Positions 41,353 through 53,581 of a stretch of 64,000 nt of DNA are shown here, piece by piece. Position 1 is the first letter of the stretch. Each line of letters begins with the position of its first letter. The notes below the pieces were generated by a model. It searched no databases. It saw only the letters and a program-made list of their open reading frames with translations, and was not told the origin of the DNA. The position numbers and the translations under genes were made by a program. This DNA comes from Adiantum capillus-veneris (taxonomy: Eukaryota; Streptophyta; Polypodiopsida; Polypodiales; Pteridaceae), in the NCBI GenBank assembly GCA_014529385.2, contig CM043946.1:15955077-16019076 (forward strand), read 5' to 3'.

Positions 41353-42438
41353 TCAACGTCCTCTCTCTCCTCCTACAGGCTGGGTCAAAAGGGCCACAAG
41401 TCCATGCTTGTATCCATACTTCTCCTCTCGGCGTGTCGGAAGGCGCTTCACGACAACTTTCTACAAAATTATGGTTTCATCGTGAGATAAATCTTCAAAC
41501 TTCATATATATTTTCAACAATGAAAAGCATACGTATAATACTTACAAACTCATGTCGAAGTGTATTGTAGCCTCCACTCCCAAGATGTGACGCTCCAATA
41601 GACTCCAAATGTGCTCTGGCTGCATCTCTCTCCTACTGAAATCTGTCTGAGTTGTCTTGTGTCTCTCGTGCAATCCCCGCCCACTCGTCTGCATCCAACC
41701 ATGCCGGCTTTGGACTGTCGGCATTGTAACCTGTCTCTCACCTCTGACCGACAATGTGACATTGTGGCCTTCGCCACGCCCAAAATCTAGGCATTCGAGA
41801 CTTCATTGTACCCCTCCGCCGGCATGTACCTCTGCAAATGGCCTCGACGATGTAACTCTTTCTTTCATCGCCGAGATTATCCCAAACCTCCATCACACAG
41901 TGACCAAACTGAACCGTGCAGAGCTGTCGAATCCTCTGTTGCATGGCCTTTTCAACCCTATCCGCCACAACAACCCCATCCCTGCTCTTGTACACCTTGC
42001 TAGGACCATGCTCATGTGATCCCCAAGGTGTACGTGGTGTGCCAATCAGTGAACTAGCTACTGAAGAGAGTGGGGGACGCTCTCTTGGTGGTGTAGATGC
42101 ATCAATAGAACCGCTACCACAACAACCACCGCCTCTAGAACGACGTCTACTTCGTCTCAAGGACGAACCACCCGTCGGTGTAGGGGGCACACTAGTCCTA
42201 GGAGTAGGGGGCATACTCGACTGAGGTGTGGGGCCGGTCGGTGTAGGGACCACACTAGTCCTAGGCGTAGGTCGACCGTAGTAGGTCTAGAGGAACCTGT
42301 TGCCCAAAGGTTCTGTGTCATCGCGATCTGCTCTGATGTGAACTATGACAAAAAGAGACCCATCTGCTCGGGTGACACGCTGACCGGAGTGACAGGAAAA
42401 CTAAAACTAGGAGAGTATGACTCATCGTCATCGGCCAT
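41353..42438 (-). pseudogene. CACTA 2 accessory gene (TNPA / Transposase_24-like)
   Basis: Starts at 42438 with MADDDESYSPSFSFPVTPVS and SPEQMGLFL, passes frame changes near 42345 and 42255, and gives PPTPTGGSSLRRSRRRSRGG followed by GCCGSGSIDASTPPRERP, the same Gly-Cys-Cys then DASTPPR signature as in CACTA 1. RIRQLCTVQFGHCVMEVWDN matches the folded block. The last exon reads KVVVKRLPTRREEKYGYKHG and ends at 41353. Paralogous to the 36115-37430 gene but damaged. Confidence 0.7.
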
Positions 42439-42594
42439 GGCTACATATACACAAATAACACCCACAAAATATGTTAGTTTGTAGAAAAAACGCTTAATCA
42501 ATACAAATAACCACATAAACGAATTGCCAACACAAATGAATGAATCTAGAGTGTATTGTAGACTAATAAAAAGAGTTTTACAAAAGAGTTCCTA

Positions 42595-45500
42595 TCAAAA
42601 ATCATTAGTTAATTTCTCGTCTTCTATGAGATCTGATGCACCAAAGATGTCTATCTCAATCTGTACTTTTGCATCTTTGTCATCAAACCCTACTTCTTTG
42701 TCGCTCTCTGTATTAGCTTCAGTATTTGACACTTCATCTATAGGTTCAGGCATATGCTCACCACTGACCTCCAACTCAAAATCTAAACATATATCATCCG
42801 TCGGCCGTGCACTTTGTTCATGAATCACCTGTTCAACCTCAACATCCAATCCTTCACACACTCGCTTGCTCTGTGGATCAACTTAAACAACATAGAGCGC
42901 GTGATTTAGACAAATCATTTCATCAGTTTCTCTCCAAAGTGGATCTAGTGTGAACACAACTTGTTCACAATCCTCTAGAAGTACGAATGTATCCCACGCA
43001 TATGTCCACACCGCCTAGAGTTCACTTGAATCAATCCACTCTTGTCTTTGCGCACAGTTGCATTAGGGCCGCTGGTAATAACTTTGAACCACTTAACATC
43101 AAAATAAAAATATCAAACTTTCTAAAGTTGATCTTCAAGATGTCTTGGATGTAGCCAAAGTATTCAAGCTGGCTAGTCTCTATGTTCTCATCCTTGGAAC
43201 TACTCCTACTTTCTTGGACGAAGCTTGGCCTAACACCACTGTCAAAAGTGACCTTTGTTCATCAATCTGTTGCACTCTGAAGTGTTTCCCATGCGACCAC
43301 AAAGCTCCATATTTGTGATACTACAACCACAAAATTGAAACATACTTAAAGTTATTAAAGTAATGATCTCATGTGGAGCTTGAAAAGGAAGTTGTAAAAA
43401 TATACATGCCAATCGCAACCCCTTGACATCTCCTCTTCCTCTTCAGTAATCAACACTCCATTTCTCTTTGTCTCTGAGATTGTTGCATCTAACCACCACC
43501 CAGCTAGAAAATCGGGCAATTTCTGAAGATGATCTCGAAAAGGAAGGTTCTAGTGGCGCGATTGCGCTTGAATTGCACGCGATCTGTCAAGCGTTGTTGC
43601 TTTTCCCCTTCGTAGACACTTTTTCATGATGTCTGAGTTGAGAAGGCAAAATCTCATAATCTTTTCTCGCATTGTGATGCCCATCCTCCTAACGATGCCT
43701 TGTCCCTACGGCTCATCCCCTATCACCTTTGCGTTGACCTTAGTAGTCCACATTCGGGGCACCTCTGGATCATTTGAGACAAAAAATTCACTGAAGAGGA
43801 TAAGAGACTCCTGTACAAGCCATCCTTCAGCCATGCTACCCTCGGGGCGAGCCCTTTGACAAACGAACCCCTTTAAATTAAAGTCTTCATTAATCTCTCC
43901 AAGAAGAATATCCATCAGCTATGGACTACCCCAGCAATTGCAACTTCATCGACCACATGTACAAGTACATGCATTTGGATGGTATGAATGTTTGTTGGAA
44001 AGTACTTCTCCACCGTGCACACTGCCTCAATAGCATTTAAGCGTACTGCATTGATGCTATCTTCTCTTATCTCTTTTAAACCGATCCAGTGCACCAACTT
44101 TGTAGATTGTTCTTCTAATGTCATCTGTCAAACAATCCTTATGGAAATTGGTAAGATAAACCATAAAAATGTGTGCCAATCATGGGACTTAAGACCACTG
44201 AGATTTTCATCTCTCGTAAAAGCCGTTTTCCAACATCGCATGCACCCAGTGGAAGTCTTGAATGAAGATATAGTTTTCTTCACTTGTTGCTTTTTTGCAC
44301 GACTCAAAACCCATGGTCCTTTTGGTATAGCAAACTTCCCATTAGGTTTAAGTCGAGGCACATCTGTGGCATTCGACCCACAACCTGAGGTCATCTCTTT
44401 GGGCCTTGCTCTCTCTTTTTCCAGTGATGGTTTTCCATATGATATCCCCCACATTCTTGAAGATGTTCGAGCAATGATTAATAAGTAGGTCCCTCCAGTA
44501 CGGGAGTTCATGGAAAATAGAAAGTCTTTTCATTCCAGGTGGCATGAAATCTCCCCTCTCTAGCCACATGTTTTTTCAATCACTCGCTTTCAGTGGATGC
44601 ATGTCATGTTTGCATATGTTTAGTCCATGTAGCTCATGTCCTTCAGACAAAAATCTACCATGCTCCTCGTAAACTATCTTGCTCAAATGCTCAAAGCGAC
44701 GAAAGCCAAATTGAGGACCACATTTCGAACATGCATGATTGCTCGAGTAACTCAAGACTGAAACATCACAAAATTAAAATATAAAAGCGTTGGCATAGCG
44801 AGGAATAACATGATGTGTGTGAGGGTTTCAAAGGCACTTACCTGACCACTCACCGAAGCCTGGCCAATCGTGCATGGTCCACATGAGAATGCCTTGCACA
44901 TATACATTCCATCATCCGGTTGGTTGGGACATATCAACCACATCGATTCATGTCCATAAGATTTGGAGCTCGTCTATAAGTGGTGCTAGATAGGCGTCCA
45001 TGTTCTTTGCTTTATACTTTCCTGGGACAACCAGTGACAACAACAAATGGCCCTTAGTAATAGCTAACCATGGTGGAAGATTATAAGTAACCAGACAAAT
45101 AGTCCACGTGCTCCATGACGAACTCCGTAATCCGAATGGGTTTACTCCGTAATCCGAATGGGTTTACTCCGTCCATTTCTAGACCAAAGTGGGTACATTG
45201 AGGCTCGTTCTTAAATGTAGGCCAACTTTCCTCTATGTGCTTCCATGCACGAAAGTCAGCAGATACCCGCATCACATCATCTATCGATCTAGTATTTGAG
45301 TGCCATGTCATCAAAGCGGCTATGGACTTGCACCTGAATATGCTCTTTATTCTTGGAATGATAGGAAAGTGTCAAAGGACCTTTGCAGGGATAAATTTTC
45401 CTTCTGTGTCCTCTCTATACCTGTTTGATCCACAATTGGGACACTGTTCCAAATTTACATACTCATTGCAAAAAAGTCAACAATTATTAGGACATGCATG

Positions 45501-46234
45501 TATTTTGTGATAATCCAGGTCCAAATTAGAAGCTTTTTAGTGGCTGGACGGGTAGGGGGCATATGATTCCCTTCTGGCAAGATTTGCTTGTTGAGCAACC
45601 TGTCATTACATGAACAAATCAGTCCCTTGATCACATTATTGAATTGTAATTTGCACTTTATCATGCTTAGGATACAATGTATTTACCTGAAGCTCTGTGA
45701 GACTGAGGCATCGGACCACCCGTAGACAGATTGCAAATTAAGCATTGCCAACACCGTACGGAGAACTGAGATTTTTGCACCATTGTAAAGCCGCATGCGT
45801 GCAAGACTTTTCATCATCTCGCCCTCTTTATTGTTCATATCATGCCGTCAATATGGACGGGATGGTTGAGGTTGGTATGTAGTATTGCGTTGAATGTTGT
45901 CATCTTCTATGTTTTGAATTATGGAATCCATGTCAAAGAACGCGTCTAACATCTACTACATCTCTACTTCTTGAAATGCCACATCAGGTATTGGTTGGGA
46001 GGACTCAATCGATGGCTGTTTGTTTGAGAATTGTCTTCTCTGGGATGAAGTTGGAGCAATAGCTACTTGTGGAGTTTCATTTATTGTCTTTGGACAATGA
46101 GATTGATAACGCAGGTCATGTAGTTGCTCTATCGGAAAGAGATCGTGATTGCATATGTGCTGGTCGTAGATTTTTCGTTTTCGAAAGATCTGATGCTTGC
46201 AATGCGCACAAGGACACGCCATCCTATTGTCCAT
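42595..46234 (-). pseudogene. CACTA 2 TNP2-like transposase, decayed but with catalytic middle
   Basis: Minus-strand order: MACPCAHCKHQIFRKRK (Cys/His N-terminus), KQILPEGNHMPPTRP, KHIEESWPTFKNEP with LEMDGVNPFGLRSK, then LVVPGKYKAKNMDAYLAPLI, WNVYVQGILMWTMHDWPGFG (the core lost from CACTA 1), PKGPWVLSRAKKQ, LSGLKSHDWH, AVRLNAIEAVCTVEKYFPTN, HVLVHVVDEVAIAG, RARPEGSMAEGW and a DUF4216-like end (TFVLLEDCEQVVF) with an acidic tail stopping at 42595. Several stops, e.g. TGA in ILWT*IDVVDMS, and frameshifts abolish translation. Confidence 0.8.
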
Positions 46235-46319
46235 ACTTTATCTACCAATGATGCAACAAATAATTAAAACACTCTAGTTGTTATAACTACACACTACTAA
46301 CTACATGATAACACATGAC

Positions 46320-46670
46320 AACCTCACGTTCTCTAGCCAGCTCCGATCCCCGCAAACCTCAATTTAGAGGTGCACGGAGATTAGGACCACAGGGTAATAG
46401 TCTCGTCTTTATTGGTCAATGACTATATATTAACATTGTTAAAGTCTCTGTGCGCTTTCGAAGTTCGATTACGTTATTTTACTTCGTTTATCATTTTTTT
46501 TGCATTTTGAAGTACACGAGGTGCTTTTGAAGTTCGATTGTGTTTTTCCAACTATTTGCCGCTAGCTCTAACAACCTCGCATGCTCTAGCCATGCTCGAT
46601 CCCCGCACACCTCGGTCTAGAGGTACATGGAGATTAGGACCACATGGTCAATGACTATATTTTAGTGTTT
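46320..46670 (-). promoter_or_regulatory. Two copies of the conserved CACTA upstream block
   Basis: 46325-46430 and 46575-46665 both match, inverted, the 32960-33055 block of CACTA 1 (GATCCCCGCA, AGAGGTGCACGGAGATTAGG, GTCTCGTCTTTATTGGTCAA). The first copy ends about 90 bp from the transposase start. Confidence 0.55.
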
Positions 46671-46719
46671 TTGAAGTATGTGTGCGCTTTTGAAGTCCAA
46701 TTACACTAGCGTTTTTCAA

Positions 46720-48200
46720 ACCTATAACCTAAACCTAACCTACAACCAAATTAAACCTAACCTATAACCTCACTTGTTGTCGCTAGCTCTAACCTAACTT
46801 ACAATCTGACCTAACCTATAACCTAAACCTAACCTAACTTAGCATAACCTAGAATTTATAACCTATAACATAACCTATACACTTAGCCTAACCTAATCGA
46901 AGTCTGTTTGCGTTTTTAGAAGAACACGAGTCATCTTCGAAGTCCGTTTGTGTTTTTTTCTACTATTAATTTGCGACTAGCTCTAACCTAACCTATAATC
47001 TAACTTAACCTATAACCTAAGCCTAACCTAGCCTAACATAACCCTAAACTTAAACCTAACCGAAGTCCCTTTGCATGTTTTGAAGTACACGAGTCATTCT
47101 CGAAGTCTGTTTTTTGCTTTTTTTTTTAAATATTAATTTGTCGCTACCTCTAACCTAACCTATTATCTAACCTAACATATAATTTAAACCTAACCTAACC
47201 TAACATAACCCTAAAACTAAACTACAACCTAAACCTAACCTAATCGAAGTCCCTTTTTTTTAAGTACACTAGTTATCTTCGAAGTCCGTTTGCATTTTTT
47301 CTACTAATAATTTGTCACTAGCTCTAACTAACCTATAATCTAGCATAACTTGTAACCTAAACCTAAACCTAACCTATAATCTAACTAAAACTTTACCTAT
47401 AACGTAACCTAATCAAAGTCCGTTTTGCATTTTTTGAAGTACACGAGTCATCTTCGAAGTTCGTTTGCATGCGTTTTTTCTACTATTAAATTGTCGCTAG
47501 CTCTAGCCTAACATAACTTATAACCTAAACCTAACCTATGACCTAATCTAGCATAACCTATAACCTACCTAGCCTATAATCTAACATAATCGAAGTCCGT
47601 TTGCATTTTTTCTACTATTTTCGCTAGCTATAACCTAACCTACTGTAACCGACACAATCTTGCATGATGAATGGTGTGTATTCTAATCCAACCATTGCTG
47701 TCAAGGTGTTATCTTAAATATATCTTCCTTTTACGAAACCTTGTTGATGAGGAGTGCTATCTTATCCAAAGTGAGAGAGAGTCTTAGGACAATTGACTTG
47801 GCAATAATTTTGTAAGCTTCTGACATCATGGTTATGGGCCGCAAATGTTTCAGTTGAGAGCATCATATTTTTTTCGAATCAAATCTATAACATAAACATT
47901 AGTTAACTTAACATATAACCTAACCTAACCTTTTACGTATATACAACCTATAACCTAACCTGTTGCTTAAACCTAACCTATAATCTAACTAACCTAGCCT
48001 ATAACCTATAACTTAAACCTAACCTAGAACCTAATCTAACCTAAATAACGTCCTATAACCTAACCTAACCTATAACATAAACCTAGTCTAATATAAACTA
48101 GCATAATGTATAATTAACCTAACTTATAACCTATAATTTAACATATAACATATACCCTAACTTAACCTATAACTTAAACTAAACCTAACCGAAACCTATA
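46720..48200. repeat. Degenerate TAACCTA / CCTAAACCTAACC repeat field
   Basis: About 1.5 kb of imperfect 5-7-base repeats (TAACCTATAACCTAAACCTA). Higher-order units with GAAGTCCGTTTGCATTTTTT and TTGTCGCTAGCTCTAACC recur every 150-200 bp (about 46910, 47060, 47245, 47410, 47590). Telomere-like in appearance but without runs of exact CCCTAAA. CACTA 1 has a smaller TTTAGGTTTA field at the corresponding place (31960-32770). Interrupted by a LINE fragment. Confidence 0.85.
47649..47880 (-). pseudogene. LINE reverse transcriptase fragment inside the CACTA 2 repeat field
   Basis: Minus-strand reading gives LRPITMMSEAYKIIAKSIVL, RLSLTLDKI, then after a frameshift HQQGFVKGRYI and a stop before DNTLTAM. 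These are the contiguous RT blocks FRPITL...YKIIAK and QxGFVKGRxIxDN of plant L1-type LINEs. Only about 75 codons remain, from a different LINE family than the one at 14-19 kb. No LINE tail is visible. Confidence 0.75.
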
Positions 48201-48605
48201 ACCAAAACCTCATCAATCACATAATTTCAAAAACGACATAATTCAAAATGAAATTTCTTCAAAACATAATTTCAAAACAAGATTTTTTCATAGTATAATT
48301 TCAAAACAACGTAATTCCAAAACAACATGACGAGATGGTAGCATAATTTCTTAACATAATTCCAAAGCATAATTTCGCAATAAAATTACCCCAAACCATA
48401 ATTTCACAACACAAACCATAATTTCAAAAATAAAATCAATGCATTATTTCTAAACAAAATGGCATAAAAACTCAAAGTATTGAAAGCCTAAAGCATGAAA
48501 TTTTATTTTGTCAATATACAAATTAATTTAATATGCATTAAAGTTTTGAGCACTCACATGCAGTCTATTTGAGCTATAAAGGGTCTTGTAAACGTCCTTG
48601 AACGT

Positions 48606-48643
<38 letters not shown>

Positions 48644-49056
48644 TGTTAAACCCTAAACCCTAAACCTACAAGCAAACTTGAAAAGAATCTCACCTTGGTG
48701 CTAGAGAGTAGTCCACAAGCAAGATTTTCACCTCCGGCAAGTTGTTAGGCACCAGATCTGTAGTAGGTGAGGAGGAGGAGGGCAAGAGAAGAGGTGCAAA
48801 AACTAGAGAAATGTGCAGGGAAAGACACGCGGGTTTGTTTTTTGCAGGTGCCACTGGTACAGGCATTGGTGCAGGCATCGAAAAATTCATCTATATGGCG
48901 TTGGAAGAGGCCTCGATATAAACGCTGGAAAAGACATCGATATCTGTGTTGGAAATTCAAAATTGAATTTTTAAAAAAACTCATTTCCCTCCATACTTCC
49001 CTACACATATATCGACGTCCGCCATTAATGTCAGTAATTTGGTGCCCGAATTTAAG
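48200..49056. other. AT-rich subterminal part of CACTA 2
   Basis: ATAATTTC(A)AAA repeats at about 48225-48450, a CA microsatellite at about 48607-48642, TAAACCCTAAACCCTAAACC at 48645-48664 and terminal repeats near 48890-49056. No gene. Confidence 0.6.
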
Positions 49057-49071
49057 CGAACTCTTGTAGCG

Positions 49072-50494
49072 AAAGACAACAAAAGCAGATTGAATTCACT
49101 CTCAAGCAAGCATACTTTTGAATTTCAGGATGACTAGCCATAGAGGGGCGACAAGGCTAGACTATTTCAAGTTCTTCTTGTTTTTCTTTGTTTTAACCTT
49201 TAATTTGGATAAGATATTGTGTTGTGCAAAGCAAAGTGCTTTGAAAGACTTAACGAGAAGGCAAGTAATCAATTGTTTAAAACATCCAGTATGACTACCT
49301 TCTTTTTGGTGTTGTGAACCTTTCTCTTCGTTGCATTAAGAAATATGATTGTTTCAAAATCCAATTGTGATTAATTGTTTAGTTTATAGCACTGATTGTG
49401 TCTTTAGGAGTGGTATTTTTAGGTGTCTGACCTTGTTAGTGAAAAATCACTCCATAGGTGTTGAGGGTCATAGATTTTCCTTTTCACAATCGTACTTTCA
49501 AGGAAAGCAATCTTCAATCTTCCAAGGGGTAGTATATAAGTTCACCTTACCAAGCTACTTACAATCACCATTGGTGACACGATAGACTATGCAGGTTATA
49601 ATAATTAAATGATAATTTAAGCAGTTTCTATGCAGAATCTAACCAAGGGGTTTGAATTTGTAGAATCTAACCATGGGGTTTAATTTGCCAAGGAAACGCC
49701 CAGGGTTATTAGTTAAATATTGGTTTATTTTCACTAATATCTCATTTAGTGTTTAATAGTCAAAGAAATACTAGGTGAGGCTACACTTTGGGTAAGGTAT
49801 CTTTCAAAGTGCACGTAACCTCTGGGATATTTTTCACTTCCTAGTAAGCATATGATTTGGTGTTCTTTCATTTCTAAATGTGCTTTGATTGAGTTTTCCA
49901 AGTGGTATGAATATGCTAGACTCCTTTCATCCATTTATCTCTTCATACACGTGACAAGGTCATGTGTTTGAAGGTCATGTAGGAGCAATGCATTTTGGGA
50001 AATTAGTATCCAGGTACATTTCTACACCCTACAGTTATAGGCCTACATGGTAAGGTTTTGTTTGGCAAATGTTGTTAGTCACAAGGTGTGCAACATGGTT
50101 TAGGAACTCATGGAGTTTGGTCTAGTTAGTGTGGAGCAAGGTTCATCAGGATCCATCTCACTCATGTTGTTGAATGTTTACAATTACCTCCACGCACAAG
50201 TACATATCGTACTTGATGGGTGTCCTATTTTTAGACAACATCATAAGAGACATATTCCCCATATGGAGAATATGAATCTATGGGACCAACACTGCCACCT
50301 ATGTATTCCAATTTTATGTCGCAATAGAGTCCCTAGGTGTTGGTCAAATCCAGTTATTAGACCATTTATGCATGTCGCATCCTAAACAATTTAAGTGGCC
50401 AAAAATTATTGTATACCAAGTAAAATTTGTTAAGGTTACAAGTACCGTTGAACAACATTCATGGATGTTTGTTTATGCATATAGTAAGGCTATA
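49072..50494. other. Spacer right of CACTA 2
   Basis: Begins with AAA target duplication. No recognisable domain on either strand; short frames such as 50110-50385 look random. Nothing else supported. Confidence 0.5.
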
Positions 50495-50648
50495 TCTACT
50501 AACATAATATGGTGGAAGGGGGATCCCTTTACACGTGTCGCAATCTGCGACCTGAAAGTTAAAGTCCAAAACTAAAAGAAGCCCCTTTGCACCCGATAAA
50601 GAGGGAGAGAGGGAGAGAGAGGCCGCCGAAGGCGGTCAGCCGTACTAG
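50495..50648 (+). mobile_element. Helitron-like short element 7 (154 bp)
   Basis: Starts TCTACTAACATAATATGG after an A and ends GAGAGAGAGGCCGCCGAAGG...CCGTACTAG before a T. The body shares TTAAAGTCCAAAACTAAAAG and CGATAAAGAGGGAGAG with element 2 at 28416-28561, 22 kb away, which supports a real dispersed family rather than local repeats. Confidence 0.6.
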
Positions 50649-51702
50649 TATTGTTAATGAACATGTTTCATTGTTTGTACCTAGATGTGATTTTATTTTT
50701 TATATTCTATTATGGTTTAAATGTTTTAGGAAGGCTTTCAAGTGATTGAAGTGGGAAGTATTTAGTTTATTTCATAGAGTTGTTTACCCTCTTGTTCCAT
50801 GTGTGCTATAAGCATAAGATCCACCATAAGCATTGGCAACTATAGCCGTGAAAATGCAGGTTCTGATTAGTTTTTGCTAAATGAATGCACATTAAGTGTT
50901 ATGGGCCTTGGTGATTAGGGAAGGTAGATTTGGAGCGGCATGCAAATTCATGAAGTTGATAGCTTATGAAGCATTTCACTCCATAGATGCAGTATCTCTT
51001 TGAAATTAATTGCGGGTCTACCAATCACAATAAGAGTTCATGGCTTGGTTTGGGTGCTTCTAGATAAGTTGACTAAACTTTGTAAAGTTTATTTAGTCCA
51101 CTATTCAGTCTCTAAAGTTAACCAAGGTGGTTGTTCATAACATTGTTCATTACTCACTAATGTTGTTGTTAGTAGCAAGCTAACTCGGATATCATTTCTT
51201 GGAGCTTTCATTGTAAAAACACTTATTATTTTGATGTATCGGGAATATTGTAACTCCTATTTTCTAGATAAACATTGTAATTGATGAGCCGGAGCTACAA
51301 GCTTCCAGATTGTATCAACCTGTCTTTATTTAGGGCTCCCAGATTATTAGTTTAGACCACCAAAAACCTTGGCTAAGGTATAAAAGGCCAATTTTTGTAA
51401 GTCTTTTAGAAGTTTTGGATAATAGAAACATAGCGGGAGCTAACGACACTCACTTCTCTCCTTCTCGCACTTCCTACTCCCTCCCCGATTGTTACATTGC
51501 AGTCGGGTCTGTTGCGTTGCAACCGTAGGTAAGAGCTCTACGCATTGATGTAAGCATTTCCTGGTAATCCGTAGCTTTTGAGCGTCGTCAACCCGCGGTC
51601 TAATTTCATCATAAGTGGAAATTTAAGCTTTAAAATCAAAAACTAAGTATAGGCGGGGTATTGGGGCATCATTGCTAAGCATTTACATGTTGAAATTGGG
51701 GT
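50649..51702. other. Spacer left of the minus-strand copia element
   Basis: No coding domain. A GGTATAAAAGGCC box at about 51377 and the following pyrimidine-rich sequence might be a decayed plus-strand LTR, but no partner or PBS is seen. Confidence 0.4.
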
Positions 51703-52358
51703 TGCAGAGAAACACACATAGCTTGGAGAAGACGAAGAAAGTTCAAGGCACAAATACAGAGTGTGTTTCTTAGTGTGCAATGGAAAGATAGATAGCCCTA
51801 GAGTGATGGGCGTATATACAATGCACACGGGGTAATAACTCCTAAAGAGGGAGAAAATGCCCCAGTGGTCCTAGTGTGTTCACACACATCACTACCACAT
51901 GTATATGGTAACAAATCCCCCCTAAACTGATGCGGTGAACGAGAACTGGCACATGAGTAAAGGGAAGTGCCATGCCCTGAGGACATGATCAGTTTACAAA
52001 GGGGAGTAAGCCCAAAGCTTTGCGGAAAACAGCCAGCCTAATCTAAGTCCGAAAAAGCATGTAAGTATGGCGGCAATGATCCCCCTTGGGATAAAACAGC
52101 CAAGATGTAAAGTGCCACTAAGGTAGCAAAAAATCCTCTTGACACCCTGTCAATGCTTAGACCTTGGGCTATGCATAAATTGGCTAACCTGTGAGACTGA
52201 AAAGTAAATATCTGGTCTCGTCTCACATACATAATGTGGCAGCCAACAACAGTTTGGTAAAGAGTTACACATCAGCACGATCACCAGCATCATGAAGACT
52301 CAATTTCAAACCTATTTCCATGGGAGTGGCAATAGGTTTGCAATCCTCAAGTCCAAAC

Positions 52359-53354
52359 TTACATAGAAATGCCTCTATGTAACTTTTCTGACACAAGGCC
52401 ATCACACTGCTTAAACTGTATACCCAAGTAATGATGCAACAGTCCCCAATCTTTCATCTTGAAAGTAGCATTCAAATCAGCCTTAAATTCAACAATATGT
52501 CTCTCATTTGGTCCAGTGATCAGCAAATCATCTACATAAAGAACCACAATGAGAAGTACATCACCCTCACGCTTTACATACAATGTTCTTTCTGTTGGAC
52601 TTATGAAAGCCTTGTTTGACCAAATGAGTGTCAGCTTTCTCATACCAAGCATGAGGAGATTGCTTCAACCCATACAAAGCCTTGTTACATTTGCACACTT
52701 TGTCCTCTTGTCCTTTCTTGACAAAATCGCGAGGCTCCGTTACATAAACTTCCTCAAAGATGTCACCATTCAAGAAAGCAGTAACAATGTCTGATTGATT
52801 TACATCCCAACCAAAATGAGCTGCCAATGCACATAGAAAACGCATAGTAGTCATACTACAAGTGGGAGCAAAAGTCTCGTCTTAATCTATTCCTTTTTAC
52901 TGTGCATAACCCTTTGCAACAAGTCGAGCCTTATGGCGCTCGATCTCACCATCCGGCTTCCATTTCAGCTTGTAAACCCACTTCGTATGGCCTTTTTGCC
53001 AAGAGGCAAATCACATAAAGTCCATGTGTCATTTTCTGTAAATGCATCATATTTTGATTGCATGGCAGCCATCCAATTTTTTGAATTCTGTGCTTCATCA
53101 AAAGACAGAGGCTCCTCAACATCATGTAAGCTAGACACAGCCAAAGCATAACAATCTGATGCATAAGATGCATGGTGAGAGCTTGAACGAGTACGACTAG
53201 ACAAAGGTGCATCCAATTTACTGTCACGCAATGTATGCACCATCCATTTTGGCATACCTCTAGCCTGCTCATTTTCAACCCTTTCGTCATCAAGTACATC
53301 ATGTACATCTGCATCAGTAATAGGTTGATCTGTAACGTTTTTTGAAACCCCCAT
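52359..53354 (-). pseudogene. Copia reverse transcriptase (minus-strand element)
   Basis: Pieces in three frames: NSKNWMAAMQSKYDAFTEND with LCDLPLGKKA (about 53120-52965), DVNQSDIVTAFLNGDIFEEV and CKCNKALYGLKQSPHAWYEK (52854-52650), then LLIVVLYVDDLLITGPNERH with intact YVDD, MKDWGLLHHYLGI and a frame end at 52359. Frame changes near 52965 and 52610 and further breaks in between. RNase H blocks are not found further left. Confidence 0.85.
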
Positions 53355-53581
53355 AAGCTATACATTTGCCTCATTGGAGTTTACATTCGTATTTCCACCA
53401 CTGAAAAGAGGCAACAAAGTGTCATAAGTGTCCTGTGAGCTTAAATTTCCACAAACACTACATCCCGTGAAACCAGAATACGCTTTGTTTGCGGATGATA
53501 CAACCTGTAACCTTTGCTTTCAGCACTATAACCAACAAAAATACATTTGACAGCCTTATCATCCAATTTTTTGCGCTGTGT

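Larger units (their letters stand above)
40407..49071 (-). mobile_element. CACTA (En/Spm) DNA transposon 2, 8.67 kb, TSD AAA
   Basis: Left end CACTACAACACGTCG (40407), right end CGAACTCTTGTAGCG (49057-49071), whose reverse complement CGCTACAAGAGTTCG is a diverged CACTA terminus; AAA flanks both sides (40404-40406, 49072-49074). Subterminal GTCGGTAT/CGTCGGAAT repeats lie at 40430-40620 and GGAA/TCGATA motifs near 48890-49020. Genes run on the minus strand: TNP2-like transposase, then accessory gene. Many stops and frameshifts make it an older copy than CACTA 1. Confidence 0.85.

Noticed and set aside
46720-48200. Interstitial telomere
   Set aside because: Units are mixed TAACCTA/CCTAAACC variants within a transposon, without runs of exact telomere repeats except a short TAAACCCTAAACCC near 48650.
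50110-50385. Possible small gene in the 49-51 kb spacer
   Set aside because: 91 codons with no domain, no splice context and random-looking composition.
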